Shown here piece by piece: positions 34,548 through 46,880 of a stretch of DNA of 64,000 nt; the first letter of the stretch is position 1, and every line of letters begins with the position of its first letter. The notes under the pieces were generated by a model. That model searched no databases. It worked only from the letters and a program-made list of their open reading frames with translations, and was not told the DNA's origin. The position numbers were made by a program, and so were the translations under genes. Source of the stretch: Phycisphaeraceae bacterium (GTDB taxonomy: Bacteria; Planctomycetota; Phycisphaerae; Phycisphaerales; UBA1924); contig JAHCJI010000004.1 in the NCBI GenBank assembly GCA_026126305.1, positions 146,206 to 210,205 of the forward strand, written 5' to 3'.

Positions 34548-35219
34548 TCATGCGCCGAGCCTTCTGGCCGTCCAACTCGTGTCCTGCCTCAACCATTCGG
34601 CTCGATCGTGCAGGCGGCCGTTGCCAGCCGACCAGAGTTCGACGCGTTGGGCCATAATGCGGTACCCGCCCCAGTCTACTGGTCTGTCCGGGCCCATGCC
34701 CAAGGCCTTGGAGGCGGCGATGCGCATCGCCTCGGCGATGATCGCCTGTCGCGAACCGATGGCTCGGCTCTGGGGGCTGACCGACGCGCCGATGCGCGAG
34801 AGCAGGGGCCGCGTGCGGAAGTATGCGTCGCTCTCCTCGGGCGCCGTGCGCTGGACGGGGCCCTCGATCCTGGCCTGTCGTTTGGCGTGTGGCCAATGGA
34901 ACACGGCGGCGGCGCGCGGGTTGGCTTCGAGTTCCCGCCCCTTGCGGCTGGCGTAACTCGTGTAAAAGACGATGGCCGGCGTCGTGGGCTCGATGGCCTT
35001 GCAGAGCACCATGCGCGCCGATGGGAATCCATCGGGCGTGGCGGTGGCGAGCGTCATGGCGTTGAAGTCGTCGTAGCGTTCACTCTGGCGCGCGTCCTCG
35101 AACCATTCGAGCAGCAGCGGCATGGGGTCTTTGGGGAGGGGTTCGGGCAGGTCGTGGCACGCGAGCACGCAGGTCAGGGCTTCGATCAGTGCTCCGTGCT
35201 CCTTGGCGGGTGGTGTCAT
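34548..35219 (-). CDS. pdxH: Pyridoxamine/pyridoxine 5'-phosphate oxidase
   Basis: A 223-residue FMN flavoprotein with family motifs: MTLATATPDGFPSARMVLCK, FYTSYASRKGRELEANPRAA, VFHWPHAKRQARIEG and ESDAYFRTRPLLSRIGASVS. The C-terminal RVELWSAGNGRLHDRAEWLR is the substrate/FMN-binding end. It oxidises pyridoxine or pyridoxamine phosphate to PLP. Its ATG overlaps the stop of the panE-like gene by 4 bases, so it is the last gene of the overlapping minus-strand operon tnaA-nadA-panE-pdxH. The PLP-dependent tryptophanase encoded upstream makes that grouping sensible. Confidence 0.92.
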   Translation of the reverse strand: MTPPAKEHGALIEALTCVLACHDLPEPLPKDPMPLLLEWFEDARQSERYDDFNAMTLATATPDGFPSARMVLCKAIEPTTPAIVFYTSYASRKGRELEANPRAAAVFHWPHAKRQARIEGPVQRTAPEESDAYFRTRPLLSRIGASVSPQSRAIGSRQAIIAEAMRIAASKALGMGPDRPVDWGGYRIMAQRVELWSAGNGRLHDRAEWLRQDTSWTARRLGA

Positions 35220-36216
35220 GAGGGCACTCCGTCGAACATTGTCGGCCTGTGAAAGATGCGCCAGTCGAACGAATCGATGAGGGCGGCCACGATCTCGTGC
35301 GATGGCACGGGCACGCCGTTGCGGTGCGCGTGCTCGATGATTTGCCGGTTGAGTTGGCCAACCTCGCTGGGGCGTCCGCCGCGGATGTCGCCCACCATGC
35401 TGGGCGTGTGCGGGCGGGCCTTGTCGAGGGTGGCCCACATGCGGCCGGTGATATCGGGCCCCAGGTCGATGCCCTCGGCGTGCGCGACGCGGAGGCCCTC
35501 GTCGATGAGCCGCGACACGATCGCGCGGGCGGGCGAGTCGAGCACTTCGCCCACTGAGCTGTCCGTCAGAGCCGCGACGGGGTTCATCGCGGCGTTGAGG
35601 ACGCCCTTGGTCCATGCGTACGGCTCGATGTCGTCTACCGGCTCCGTCGGCAGGCCGCAATTTGTCAGCAAGGATGCCAGTTTCGCGGCGAAATCGCGGT
35701 GCGTCGCGTCGGGCCCGCCGATGAAGTGCGGCGGGCCGTTGAGCATCACGGTCGCGGCGTTGTCGTCCGTGAGCGTGGCACCATAGTTGAGCACCATGCG
35801 CAGGACTCGGGGTTCGTGCAGGCGTTCCATCAGGTCTCGCCCGGGCTCGATGCCATTCTGGAAGCTGATGACAAAGGGGTGTTCATCATGTGGAAGGGCG
35901 TCGAGCACGGGGCCGAGCTCGCGCGCGACGGCGTCGATGGCCGTGGTCTTGGTGGCGACGAAGATCGCCGTCAGCGGCATGACGCCCGCCAGCGCGGGGA
36001 TCGAAGGCACGACGGCTGGATGGGCCGTCGCCAGCATCAATCCGTGGACGGCGACGCCGTCTCGTGCGATGCGTTTTGCCTTCGCCGGATCACGCACCAC
36101 GTTGGCAACCTTGGCATCGCGGCCGAGCAATGCGGCCAGGCTCAGTCCCATCGCGCCGGCGCCGATGATGGCGAACCGCGGTTGGTCTTGGCTGGTGAGT
36201 TTGTTCGCGGTCTGGC

Positions 36217-36220
<4 letters not shown>
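35216..36220 (-). CDS. Ketopantoate reductase-like (ApbA/PanE family) dehydrogenase
   Basis: A 334-residue NADP-dependent reductase. The N-terminal Rossmann motif is FAIIGAGAMGLSLAALLG. The middle holds FISFQNGIEP-type text (VISFQNGIEPGRDLMERL). The C-terminal helical domain carries the catalytic-lysine region YAWTKGVLNAAMNPVAALT and later SMVGDIRGGRPSEVGQLN, a PanE signature. 2-Dehydropantoate reduction for CoA synthesis is the family activity; other family members act on related 2-oxo acids. The GTG start overlaps the nadA stop by 4 bases, and the stop overlaps pdxH. Confidence 0.85.
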
Positions 36221-39853
<3,633 letters not shown>

Positions 39854-39855
39854 GG

Positions 39856-40167
39856 TCAGGCGCCTCCCTGCGTATCGCGGCTGGCACCGGCACGCACGAC
39901 CTTCACGGCGCACTTTTTGCAATCGGGCTGTCGGGAGAAGGGGTCGAGGGCGTCGAGCGTGACCTCGTTGATCAACTTGGTCTCGTCGAAGAATGGAACG
40001 AAGACCTGTCCCCGGGGCGGCTTGCCACGCCCGTTAATCCATGCGGGCAGTTCGATGCTTCCCCGGCGAGACTCGATGCGGACCATGTCGCCCCGGTGGA
40101 CTCCCAGTTCTCGCGCGTCATCGGGGTGGAGTTCGGCGTAGGCGCGTGGGACGGCGCGGTGCAGCAG
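39856..40167 (-). pseudogene. napA: C-terminal fragment of periplasmic nitrate reductase catalytic subunit (napA)
   Basis: About 103 residues at the end of the frame match the C-terminal molybdopterin-dinucleotide-binding domain of NapA: HRAVPRAYAELHPDDARELG, DMVRIESRRGSIELPAW, RGQVFVPFFDETKLINEVTL and DPFSRQPDCKKCAVKV. NapA is normally over 700 residues. Homology stops near 40165, where a transposase sequence on the other strand begins, so the gene has lost its first six-sevenths. The napG-like gene follows immediately. Confidence 0.8.
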
Positions 40168-40445
40168 AGCCCACGAGAGAACGGGTACCTGGAGTGCTTC
40201 AACGACATGCTGCGGGACAAGCTGCTGAACCGGGAGAGCTTCGAGAAGCCGCAGGAGGCCCGGGTGCTGATCGAGCGGTGCGGGAGCACTACAACACCGT
40301 CCGCCCACACTCGGCCCTGGGGTACCGAGCCCCCGCGCCTGATACGATCGCTGTAGGGCCGCCCTCCGCTCCGGGCGGCCCTGCAGGGGATTGCACGAGC
40401 ACCCGGACTCTCATACACTGTGGACTGAATGAGGTGGGAAGGTCA
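40165..40445 (+). mobile_element. IS3-family insertion sequence remnant (transposase C-terminus and right end)
   Basis: The plus strand encodes PRENGYLECFNDMLRDKLLN and EARVLIER in one frame, then HYNTVRPHSALGYRAPAPDT in the next. This is the C-terminal end of an IS3-type rve integrase, interrupted by a frameshift near 40280. A GC hairpin (gggccgccctccgctccgggcggccc) and then the sequence cactgtggactgaatgagg-tgggaaggtca follow. The latter resembles the terminal inverted repeat of IS3-family elements. The left end and the rest of the transposase are absent. Confidence 0.8.
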
Positions 40446-40449
40446 CTGA

Positions 40450-40698
40450 GTGGCCGTGTGGATCGAGAAGGGCATGGGGCTGATCATCCCCGGATTCATC
40501 CCAAGCACCTTGCACCAGATCGTCGAATACACGCCTAGCCTCGTGGAGTGGCAGGTCAGCGCGGGTATCTGGGCCTTCGGCCTGGTGATCTACACGGTTG
40601 TCCTGAAGATCGCAATACCAATCATGCGTGGCGACGAGCGGCAAGCCGCCTCGCTCGGCAAGGCGCCGGTGAAGCGGGCCCCAGAAGCCGCGGACTGA
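40450..40698 (+). pseudogene. C-terminal fragment of an NrfD/PsrC-like membrane subunit
   Basis: An 82-residue frame reads AVWIEKGMGLIIPGFIPSTL, QIVEYTPSLVEW and AGIWAFGLVIYTVVLKIAIP, followed by a polar tail. This matches the last periplasmic loop and transmembrane helix of NrfD-type quinone-binding subunits (normally about 400 residues). It begins a few bases after the right end of the IS3 remnant, so the rest of the gene was lost at that junction. Confidence 0.7.
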
Positions 40699-40984
40699 AT
40701 GGAACAAGGCCGCATCGCTTCGAGTCGTTCAAGCCAGCGAAAACACATGTCGCCTTGGTGACCGATCAGGCAACGGAAACTTGCTTTCAGCGTTTGCGGT
40801 TGTTTTCTTCCAGGCGGTGCTCGGACAGCATGCCAAGCATCTCGGCACATGGTTCGTCTTAGATCACGGGCAACGGCATGGGACAAATGCGCAGCAGCAC
40901 ATGGAGTGTCTCAAGGGCACCGATGCCACTGGGAGCACCCCGATGCGCACAAACGCACACCATCAGGCAATGCTGAACTCAGAG

Positions 40985-41332
40985 TGGAGCCGGGGGGAAT
41001 CGAACCCCCGTGTCGGAACGGCAGCCATGGCACCTCTACGCGTGTAGTCGGCGGTTTGATCTCGGCCTGTGCGCGGGCGCCGACGCCCTCACCTTCGGCC
41101 CAGCCACCGGTGAACCTCCTCGCCAGCACGCCCGGAAGCGCCGCGCGCTGACCAGCCCGATGTCGTCGTCCCCTTTCCTCATCGGGCGTCGGGAAGGGGA
41201 CGGACTGCATTAAGCAGCCATTGCGTACTGCGGTTCGGCAGTTGTTGGTTTTGTGTGCCGGTTACGAGCAGAGCACACCTCTCGACGCGCCACACCATGC
41301 CTCACACGTCCGATCGAATCCATATCGGCCCC
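40985..41332 (-). ncRNA. ssrA: Transfer-messenger RNA
   Basis: The 5' end GGGGCCGATATGGATTCGAT and the 3' part with a T arm (GGGGGTTCGATTCCCCC) and CGGCTCC close a 7-bp acceptor stem (one G-U pair). These are the tmRNA hallmarks. The inferred tag reading frame ends in codons for AEPQYAMAA before TAA at about 41213, so the degradation tag would be close to TKPTTAEPQYAMAA. The resume codon was not determined with certainty. The CCA end is not encoded. Length is about 348 bases, a one-piece form. tmRNA with SmpB rescues stalled ribosomes. Confidence 0.92.
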
Positions 41333-41395
41333 GGGTTGTCAATACCGGAAGTTTGGTTCCCGGCCAGTTCCTCGAACCTTCCGTTCGAGAGGGTT

Positions 41396-41404
41396 ATTCT
41401 AGCA
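41396..41404 (-). promoter_or_regulatory. Extended -10 promoter for ssrA
   Basis: On the minus strand TTGCTAGAAT contains an extended -10 (TGC-TAGAAT), about 60 bases before the mature tmRNA 5' end. No clear -35 is seen at standard spacing. The leader between holds the hairpin CTCGAAC-GGAAG-GTTCGAG (41371-41389), which would be removed during 5' maturation. Confidence 0.4.
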
Positions 41405-41475
41405 AGGCCATGCGCAACTTGCCCAACTCGGCCCACGACCACGCTTATCGGGAATGCACGCGATACACTGCCGCG

Positions 41476-42228
41476 ATGCGTAGCCCCGATGCCAAACCCA
41501 AACGAATCGTCGCGATCGTGTGCGCCGCGGGCGTTGGAACCCGCTTTGGTGGCGGACCTGGGAGCAAACTCGACGCCGATCTGTGTGGCAAGCCCGTGCT
41601 GGTGCGTGCCGCCGAGGCCCTTGCCCAGAGGCCGGAGATTGCCCTGACGATCGTGGCCGGCCCGGCGCATCCCGACGCCTTGGAGGTTTTTTGCGATCGG
41701 TACGGCAGGATCTTCGAGGCACTCGGGGCTCACATCCACCCCGGCGGCATCCACGAACGCTCCGAGACGGTGCGTGCTGGTCTGCACGCACTCGAGGGAT
41801 ATGGAATCGAAATCGACGCGGTGCTCGTCCACGATGGTGCCCGCCCATGCACGCCCAGCCATGTCATTTCGTCCGTGATCTTGGCCTTGTCTGAGCACCG
41901 CGCCGTCGTGCCTGCGGTGCCCGTGGCCGACACGCTCAAGCGAGCCGACACGAGCAACCAGCCCGGGGTAGTGCAGGAAACGATCGACCGCCGAGGCCTG
42001 TTCGCGTGCCAGACGCCGCAGGGGTTCGATTTGGCACTGCTCCGACGTGCGCACTCCCAAGAAGACCTGTCGAGCACCGACGACGCACAACTCGTTGAAC
42101 GATTGGGCGAAACGGTGGTCCTCGTCCCGGGTGATGCCCGGAACGTGAAGATCACCCGCCCCGATGACCTGCTGCTGGCCCGTGCCATCTGGCCGTCTCT
42201 GGCCGGGGTGGCCCGGCCCGCTCAATAA
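41476..42228 (+). CDS. ispD: 2-C-methyl-D-erythritol 4-phosphate cytidylyltransferase
   Basis: A 250-residue nucleotidyltransferase. The CTP-binding loop is VAIVCAAGVGTRFGGGPGSK. Then come VLVHDGARPCTPSHVI, VPAVPVADTLKRAD, FACQTPQGFDLALL and a C-terminal VPGDARNVKITRPDDLLLAR. It catalyses the third step of the MEP isoprenoid pathway. ATG 41476 gives the family N-terminus; the open frame further up crosses the tmRNA leader and is not coding. No ispF is next to it. Its last 7 bases overlap the convergent lexA gene. Confidence 0.92.
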   Translation: MRSPDAKPKRIVAIVCAAGVGTRFGGGPGSKLDADLCGKPVLVRAAEALAQRPEIALTIVAGPAHPDALEVFCDRYGRIFEALGAHIHPGGIHERSETVRAGLHALEGYGIEIDAVLVHDGARPCTPSHVISSVILALSEHRAVVPAVPVADTLKRADTSNQPGVVQETIDRRGLFACQTPQGFDLALLRRAHSQEDLSSTDDAQLVERLGETVVLVPGDARNVKITRPDDLLLARAIWPSLAGVARPAQ

Positions 42229-42836
42229 CGCCGGATCACGCCTCGGACAACTCCCTGGACTTCGCAGTGCTTGACACGGATGGGCTCAAAGTCAGGGTTG
42301 GCCGGCTGGAGCCGGATGTGGTCCGACTCCTTGAAGAAGGTCTTGAGGGTGGTCGCGCCGTCGGGCAGCAGGGCCACGACGCGGTCGCCGTTGTGGGCCG
42401 ATGGGCTGCGCTCGATGAGGACGTAGTCGCCGTCGAGGATGCCCTCGTCGCGCATGGAATCTCCGTCGACCTTGAGGGCGAACATGGACTTGCCACCTTC
42501 GGAGGTGTTGCCCACAAGCTGCTGGAGGTCGATCTCGTCGGTGTCGGCCACCTTCTCGATCGGATAGCCCGCGGCGATCTTGCCGACCAGGGGGTAGCGG
42601 AAGGGCCGGCTCTCGTCGGGAACGGGAACCCCCTCAGCGATCGACAAAGAGCGTGCCCTGTTGGGCTCGCGGACCAGGGCCCCCTTCTTGATGAGGGCTT
42701 CGACGTGCTCGAAGACCGTCACCTTGCTGACGCCGATTTCGTCGGCGAGTTCCTGCATCGTTGGCGAATAGCCGCGGCGGATCCGCCAGTCGCGGATGAG
42801 TCGGAGGATGCGCAGTTGCTTGGGCGTGAGGTTCAT
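42222..42836 (-). CDS. lexA: LexA repressor
   Basis: A 204-residue SOS repressor. The N-terminal winged helix is LTPKQLRILRLIRDWRIRRG, SPTMQELADEIGVSKVTVFE. The self-cleavage site is Ala89-Gly90 in VGKIAAGYPIEK. The S24 peptidase part has the catalytic Ser127 in VDGDSMRDEGI and Lys165 in GATTLKTF. It represses DNA-damage genes until RecA filament triggers cleavage. A possible own promoter and a palindrome lie about 430-490 bases upstream, giving a long leader in which no convincing gene was found. Confidence 0.95.
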   Translation of the reverse strand: MNLTPKQLRILRLIRDWRIRRGYSPTMQELADEIGVSKVTVFEHVEALIKKGALVREPNRARSLSIAEGVPVPDESRPFRYPLVGKIAAGYPIEKVADTDEIDLQQLVGNTSEGGKSMFALKVDGDSMRDEGILDGDYVLIERSPSAHNGDRVVALLPDGATTLKTFFKESDHIRLQPANPDFEPIRVKHCEVQGVVRGVIRRY

Positions 42837-43258
42837 GGCTACTTTCCTCGTGGGTTGGTGCCGGGCTGCCCCATGGCGACAGGCTCGGCGCGGCGTGAAC
42901 GGCAACGGCTTGTTGTTGGCTGTTGTCGCTGATGCCTGATGGACTCTTGCTCTTTGGACGCGTGCCACCATCCTGGCTTGGCAAACGCCCCTCCCAATGC
43001 TCGGGGAAGCCCCGAGCGACGATTGTGATTGCGGGCGACCGGCCGCCTTGGGTGTGCATCAAGGGCGTGTCGGCGGAACCTTCCGATGCGATGATCCGAC
43101 GGAAATCCCCACCCGGTCCGAGGATGGCCAAGACTTCCGAGTTGCTCTCCCGCATGGTCTGCCCATGGCGCAGAAGCCTCGCAAGCCACGACAGGCGGCA
43201 GCGTTGCGATTCGGGTTGGGTCTGGTATGCGATCATGCATAGGTCATCGGTCGGCTGG
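42837..43258. other. Leader region of lexA without a convincing gene
   Basis: Open frames exist on the minus strand here (for example from 43236), but their translations look random and one runs through lexA in another frame. I see no gene. The region would be the 5' untranslated part of lexA if the promoter at 43297-43325 is right. Confidence 0.4.
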
Positions 43259-43277
43259 ATATGTGTTCGTTACATAT
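43259..43277 (-). promoter_or_regulatory. Palindrome, possible LexA operator
   Basis: ATATGT-gttcgtt-ACATAT is a 6-bp palindrome with a 7-base spacer. On the minus strand it sits about 20 bases after a predicted -10 box, where a repressor site would block transcription. It contains GTTCG/CGAAC, a half-site reminiscent of Gram-positive SOS boxes. No second copy was noticed at other genes in this window. Confidence 0.4.
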
Positions 43278-43296
43278 TTGGATTATCGTTCGGAAG

Positions 43297-43325
43297 AATG
43301 TAGCAGTTCAATACCCTGATATCAA
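43297..43325 (-). promoter_or_regulatory. lexA: Sigma70-type promoter upstream of lexA
   Basis: On the minus strand TTGATA, 17 bases, TACATT. Both boxes are close to consensus at the preferred spacing, in a locally AT-rich stretch of a GC-rich genome. It directs transcription towards lexA. Confidence 0.5.
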
Positions 43326-43333
43326 CCCATCAA

Positions 43334-43353
43334 GTGCCGAATTTTTTCGGCAC
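43334..43353. repeat. Perfect inverted repeat GTGCCGAA-TTTT-TTCGGCAC
   Basis: An 8-bp stem with a T4 loop (A4 on the other strand) lies 20 bases after the dprA stop and just upstream of the lexA promoter. There is no T-run after the stem on the minus strand, so it is not a classic terminator for dprA. It could still end transcription, or be an operator. Confidence 0.45.
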
Positions 43354-43372
43354 CCAAAATGAGTATAAACAC

Positions 43373-44548
43373 CTATTTTGACCGCACCAGACGGGAACCC
43401 TCTCGTCGGACTCGGCGTCGGATTTCCAGCAGGGTCACGCTGGCCCTCACCTGTTCGGGGGGCAGACCCACCCGCTCGCAAAGTTCGTCGAGCGTCAGGG
43501 CCGTACCCAAAGCCTGGAGAATGGCATCCTCGATGCTGTTCGGAGTTCGTGCGTCTTCGGTTCCATCGGAAACGTGGTCTTCATCCGCCATCGGCGTCGT
43601 GAAGAGGTGAGCGATCGCGGGGCGTTCGCGGATGGGTTCGACTGCTTCCAGGACGTCTTGCGGCGAAGTGACGAGTTGGACGCCATCGCGGATGAGGTCG
43701 TGGCAGCCCTTGCTGGTGGACACGTCGATGCGGCCTGGGATGGCCATGACTTCCTTGCCCATCTCGCCGGCCTGCCGGGCGGTGATGAGTGCGCCGCTGC
43801 GTTGGTCTGCCTCGACGACGATGACGCCGGTGGCCAGTCCGGCGATGATGCGATTGCGTGCGGGGAAGTTCTTGGCGTCAGGGGCGCTATGCATGGGCAA
43901 CTCGGATATGACCGCACCGCCCGCTTCGACGATACGCCTGAAAAGCTCGGCGTTTTCCGATGGATAGCAGTGGTCCAGGCCGCAGCCCAGCACGGCCACG
44001 GTACACCCCCCGTTGCGCACGGCGGCATGGTGGGCGGCGGTGTCGATGCCCCTGGCTCCGCCCGAGACGATGGACCAGCCCGCGTCGGCCAGGGCGGCGG
44101 CAAAGCGGGTTGCCTGGTCGAGCCCATAGGCTGAGCACTTGCGAGACCCGACAATGCCGATGCCAGGCTTCGCCAGGGCGGCGATGGAACCACGAACGTA
44201 GAGGATGGCCGGGGCGTGCTCTTCGCCGGTCAGTTGCTGGGGAAAGTCCGGGTCGTCAAAGGGCAAGATGGAGACGCCAGCGTCGAGGGCGTGTTGCCAG
44301 TGTCGATCGATGCTGTCGCGTGCCTCGGTCAACCCCCTGGCGATGCGGGAGGCCAGCGGCTTGCCGATGGATGGGATGGACTGGAGTTGGGAGATCGAGG
44401 CGTGCAGCGCCGGCTCGGGACCACCCATGAGGGAAATCAGGCGGCGGACCCGGCGGGGACCGAGTTCGGGCACCAGGCTCAACGCCATGACCGGCTTGGC
44501 CGAAGGTCGGGCATGGGTTGATTGGCTTGGGGCCTGGGCCTGCTGCAT
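43373..44548 (-). CDS. dprA: DNA-processing protein DprA
   Basis: A 391-residue protein. A helix-hairpin-helix-like N-terminal part (LVPELGPRRVRRLI, SIPSIGKPLASRIARG) is followed by the Rossmann DprA domain: GIGIVGSRKCSAYG, SGGARGIDTAAHHAAV, VAVLGCGLDHCYPSEN, SELPMHSAPDAKNFPARNRI and VVEADQRSGALITARQA. A C-terminal winged-helix (about 330-391) is present. It loads RecA on incoming single strands during natural transformation. ATG 44548 was taken; ATG 44488 (MALSLVPELG) is an alternative. Confidence 0.92.
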   Translation of the reverse strand: MQQAQAPSQSTHARPSAKPVMALSLVPELGPRRVRRLISLMGGPEPALHASISQLQSIPSIGKPLASRIARGLTEARDSIDRHWQHALDAGVSILPFDDPDFPQQLTGEEHAPAILYVRGSIAALAKPGIGIVGSRKCSAYGLDQATRFAAALADAGWSIVSGGARGIDTAAHHAAVRNGGCTVAVLGCGLDHCYPSENAELFRRIVEAGGAVISELPMHSAPDAKNFPARNRIIAGLATGVIVVEADQRSGALITARQAGEMGKEVMAIPGRIDVSTSKGCHDLIRDGVQLVTSPQDVLEAVEPIRERPAIAHLFTTPMADEDHVSDGTEDARTPNSIEDAILQALGTALTLDELCERVGLPPEQVRASVTLLEIRRRVRREGSRLVRSK

Positions 44549-44689
44549 GGTGCGGGATGGTAGCCCCTTGGCGGCGGCCCCAGACAGCCCCCTCACATGG
44601 CAGTGGGACGGCTCTGCTACTACGCTTGGTGTCGAGCCGGGCATTGGCTCTTGAGAGTGACCGGTGGATCCCATTCGGCGGGGAGCAGG

Positions 44690-46138
44690 ATGTTCCAGCC
44701 CAACGTATTGCGGCGCACCTTGGTGAGCTTCGGGCGGGTGACCGGGGCCTTGCGCGGCTTGGCGGCGTTGCACTTTGCTCATCCCGGTTCGTGGACGATG
44801 GCGGTGTTGCTTGGCTTGGGCTTGTGCATGAGTCTGGCCGTCGCATCGTGCCAGTTGCCCGGTGGCACACGCGGTGTCGTTGGGCCGTCCGAGCCGATGG
44901 TTGATCACATACCCCCACTTTCGCATGGTTTTTGGCTTGGGCAGGAGCCGAACATCCGCGTGCGTATCGTGGAGCCCACGGCGGAAGTCGTGATCGCCGG
45001 CCCCCGGCTGGTGATGGCCCGTGACGAAGGTGGTGGCGTGCGGATGTATCGCACGCCCGTGCTGGCGCGTGTGGCTGGCGGTGGGCTCGAGTTGGTAGAG
45101 CCCGGCGGGGTGGCGACGAAGGTCCGTGGTGTTTTGGAGTTGTCGTCGGGCGATCCAAAGCCCGTGGGCTTTGCGAGTTCGGGAACGAGGGAGTGGTTCC
45201 GGGACGCGCCGACGATCGCCTTGGGCGGTGCGGCCTATGCCGGTGTGGTGCAGCTGATCGCTACTGCCGGCGGCGTGCAGGCGATCAACGAGGTGGAACT
45301 GGAGCGCTACGTGGCGGCGGTGGCCTCACGGGAGTTGTATCCATCGTGGGATGCCGCGGCCTTCGAGGCCCAGGCGGTGGCGGCGCGGTCGTACGCGATC
45401 CAGTCGATGGGCCTGAGCACGCGCCTTGAACGGGGCTGGCACGTCGAGAGCGGGACGATCGACCAGGTGTACCCGGGGCACACCACCCACGAGCGTTCGA
45501 TCGCGGCGGCCATGGCAACGCGCGGGAAGATCTTGGTGTACGGCGGGAGGGTGCTGCGTGCGTACTACTCGAGCACCAGCGGCGGCAGATCGGGTTCGGC
45601 TGCGGATACCTGGCCTACCAGTGATGGATTCGAGTACAACCGGGCCGCGCCGCTCCAGGCCCATAAGGTAGTCCATGCCAGCGATGCATCCAGATTCCAT
45701 CGCTGGCAAGTTGTGCGATCGGCCAGTGAGGTGACCGGGCGTCTGCGGGCATGGGGCCAATCCAACGGGCACTCGCTGCGCAGCGCCCGCGACGTGACGG
45801 CCATCGAGGTCGTACGGACCAATCGCGTGGGCCGGCCGGCGGCCTATCGCGTGGGCGAGAGCAACGGCGTGTCGCACGTGTTGTCGGCCGAGCAGTTGCG
45901 CATCGCGCTCAACACCAGCGTGCCGGGCCTTCCCGACGTGACGGGCGAGCAGCGCGTGCGAAGCGGCGACTTCGAGGTGACCGGCACGGGTCCGAGGCTG
46001 GTGATCCGAGGCCGCGGGTTCGGGCACGGCGTGGGCATGTGCCAGTTCTCGGCCCAGGCCTTGGCGCAGCGCGGCTGGACGGCCGAGGCGATCCTGATGA
46101 ACTTCTATCCCGGTGCTCGCATCGAACGGGCGTACTAG
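44690..46138 (+). CDS. SpoIID/LytB-domain lipoprotein
   Basis: A 482-residue exported protein. After a long N-region, the signal AVLLGLGLCMSLAVASC ends in a lipobox Cys near residue 53. The SpoIID domain runs from about 200: AINEVELERYVAAVASRELY, AFEAQAVAARSYAIQ, YSSTSGGRSGSAADTWP and the end RGFGHGVGMCQFSAQALAQRG, FYPGARIERAY. In sporulating Firmicutes SpoIID is a lytic transglycosylase; in planctomycetes homologues are common and probably act on peptidoglycan. GGGGAGCAGG precedes ATG 44690. It converges with the next gene, overlapping 4 bases. Confidence 0.88.
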   Translation: MFQPNVLRRTLVSFGRVTGALRGLAALHFAHPGSWTMAVLLGLGLCMSLAVASCQLPGGTRGVVGPSEPMVDHIPPLSHGFWLGQEPNIRVRIVEPTAEVVIAGPRLVMARDEGGGVRMYRTPVLARVAGGGLELVEPGGVATKVRGVLELSSGDPKPVGFASSGTREWFRDAPTIALGGAAYAGVVQLIATAGGVQAINEVELERYVAAVASRELYPSWDAAAFEAQAVAARSYAIQSMGLSTRLERGWHVESGTIDQVYPGHTTHERSIAAAMATRGKILVYGGRVLRAYYSSTSGGRSGSAADTWPTSDGFEYNRAAPLQAHKVVHASDASRFHRWQVVRSASEVTGRLRAWGQSNGHSLRSARDVTAIEVVRTNRVGRPAAYRVGESNGVSHVLSAEQLRIALNTSVPGLPDVTGEQRVRSGDFEVTGTGPRLVIRGRGFGHGVGMCQFSAQALAQRGWTAEAILMNFYPGARIERAY

Positions 46139-46743
46139 CGCACGCCCGGACGCAGCGCGAGGATGAGTTCGATTGTGCCGACCTGTTGTTCGAGTCGCCG
46201 GGCGATGTCCAGCGGCGCGTGGCCACGATCGGCCAGGTCGTAGACCTCTTGATGCAGCGGCTCGGCGGGCGGATGGCCGGTTTTGCTGGGCGGGGCGTGC
46301 GTGTCGTCCTGGGCCCAGGGATCATCGGCGGGCATTTGCGTTGGTGGCGGGGCTGGTTCCGCAGGCGTGGCGACCATGCCATTGGCCGACGTCCCGCGCA
46401 GCCTTGTTTCGAGTTGCCCGATGCGATCGTCGGCCAAGTCGAGCAGGGCTTCGAGCCGGGCGGCACGGGTTTCGAGGCGGGCGGCCATGTCACGGACGAT
46501 TTCGGCGACTTCGGCGGCCCGCTGTGCTTCGGCCTGGCGCTGTTCGATGTTGACCTGCATGGCCTCGACCGGACCGGGCTCTTCGTTCGCCCTTCGACGT
46601 TTGCGCACGAGGCGCAGCATCACCCATGCCAAGATGGCCACACCGAGGGCGAACAAAAATCCTGACAGGGGGTTCGAGGCGGGGCCCTGGGATGTGGTGT
46701 CGGCCTGATCGCTCTGGGCCAGCACGGTGGTGTAGGGCTGCAT
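46135..46743 (-). CDS. Single-pass membrane protein with coiled coil and HTH-like tail, unknown function
   Basis: A 202-residue protein. One transmembrane helix (about 28-46, LSGFLFALGVAILAWVMLRL) is followed by a basic stretch, then a long coiled coil (about 60-120, VNIEQRQAEAQRAAEVAEIV). A Pro-rich linker leads to a C-terminal helical part, QEVYDLADRGHAPLDIARRL, VGTIELILALR. That last part reads like the HTH seen at the end of DUF6115-type proteins. ATG 46743 has AAAGGA about 7 bases ahead. Confidence 0.65.
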   Translation of the reverse strand: MQPYTTVLAQSDQADTTSQGPASNPLSGFLFALGVAILAWVMLRLVRKRRRANEEPGPVEAMQVNIEQRQAEAQRAAEVAEIVRDMAARLETRAARLEALLDLADDRIGQLETRLRGTSANGMVATPAEPAPPPTQMPADDPWAQDDTHAPPSKTGHPPAEPLHQEVYDLADRGHAPLDIARRLEQQVGTIELILALRPGVR

Positions 46744-46880
46744 GGCCAATCCTTTCGGCTCGATGCGCCCAAGGCCAACAGCCCCAAGGGGTTGGCCCGG
46801 GAGGACTCGGCTTCCAACCGGAAGCCTACACGATGCTGGGAGCGTGGAGTCGCGACGCCTGCGAGTGCATGCGGCCTGAG

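Noticed and set aside
42634..43236. 200-residue minus-strand frame upstream of and overlapping lexA
   Set aside because: It enters lexA in a different frame and its sequence shows no domain; likely chance.
43334..43353. Intrinsic terminator of dprA
   Set aside because: The stem has no T-run following it on the minus strand; kept only as an inverted repeat.
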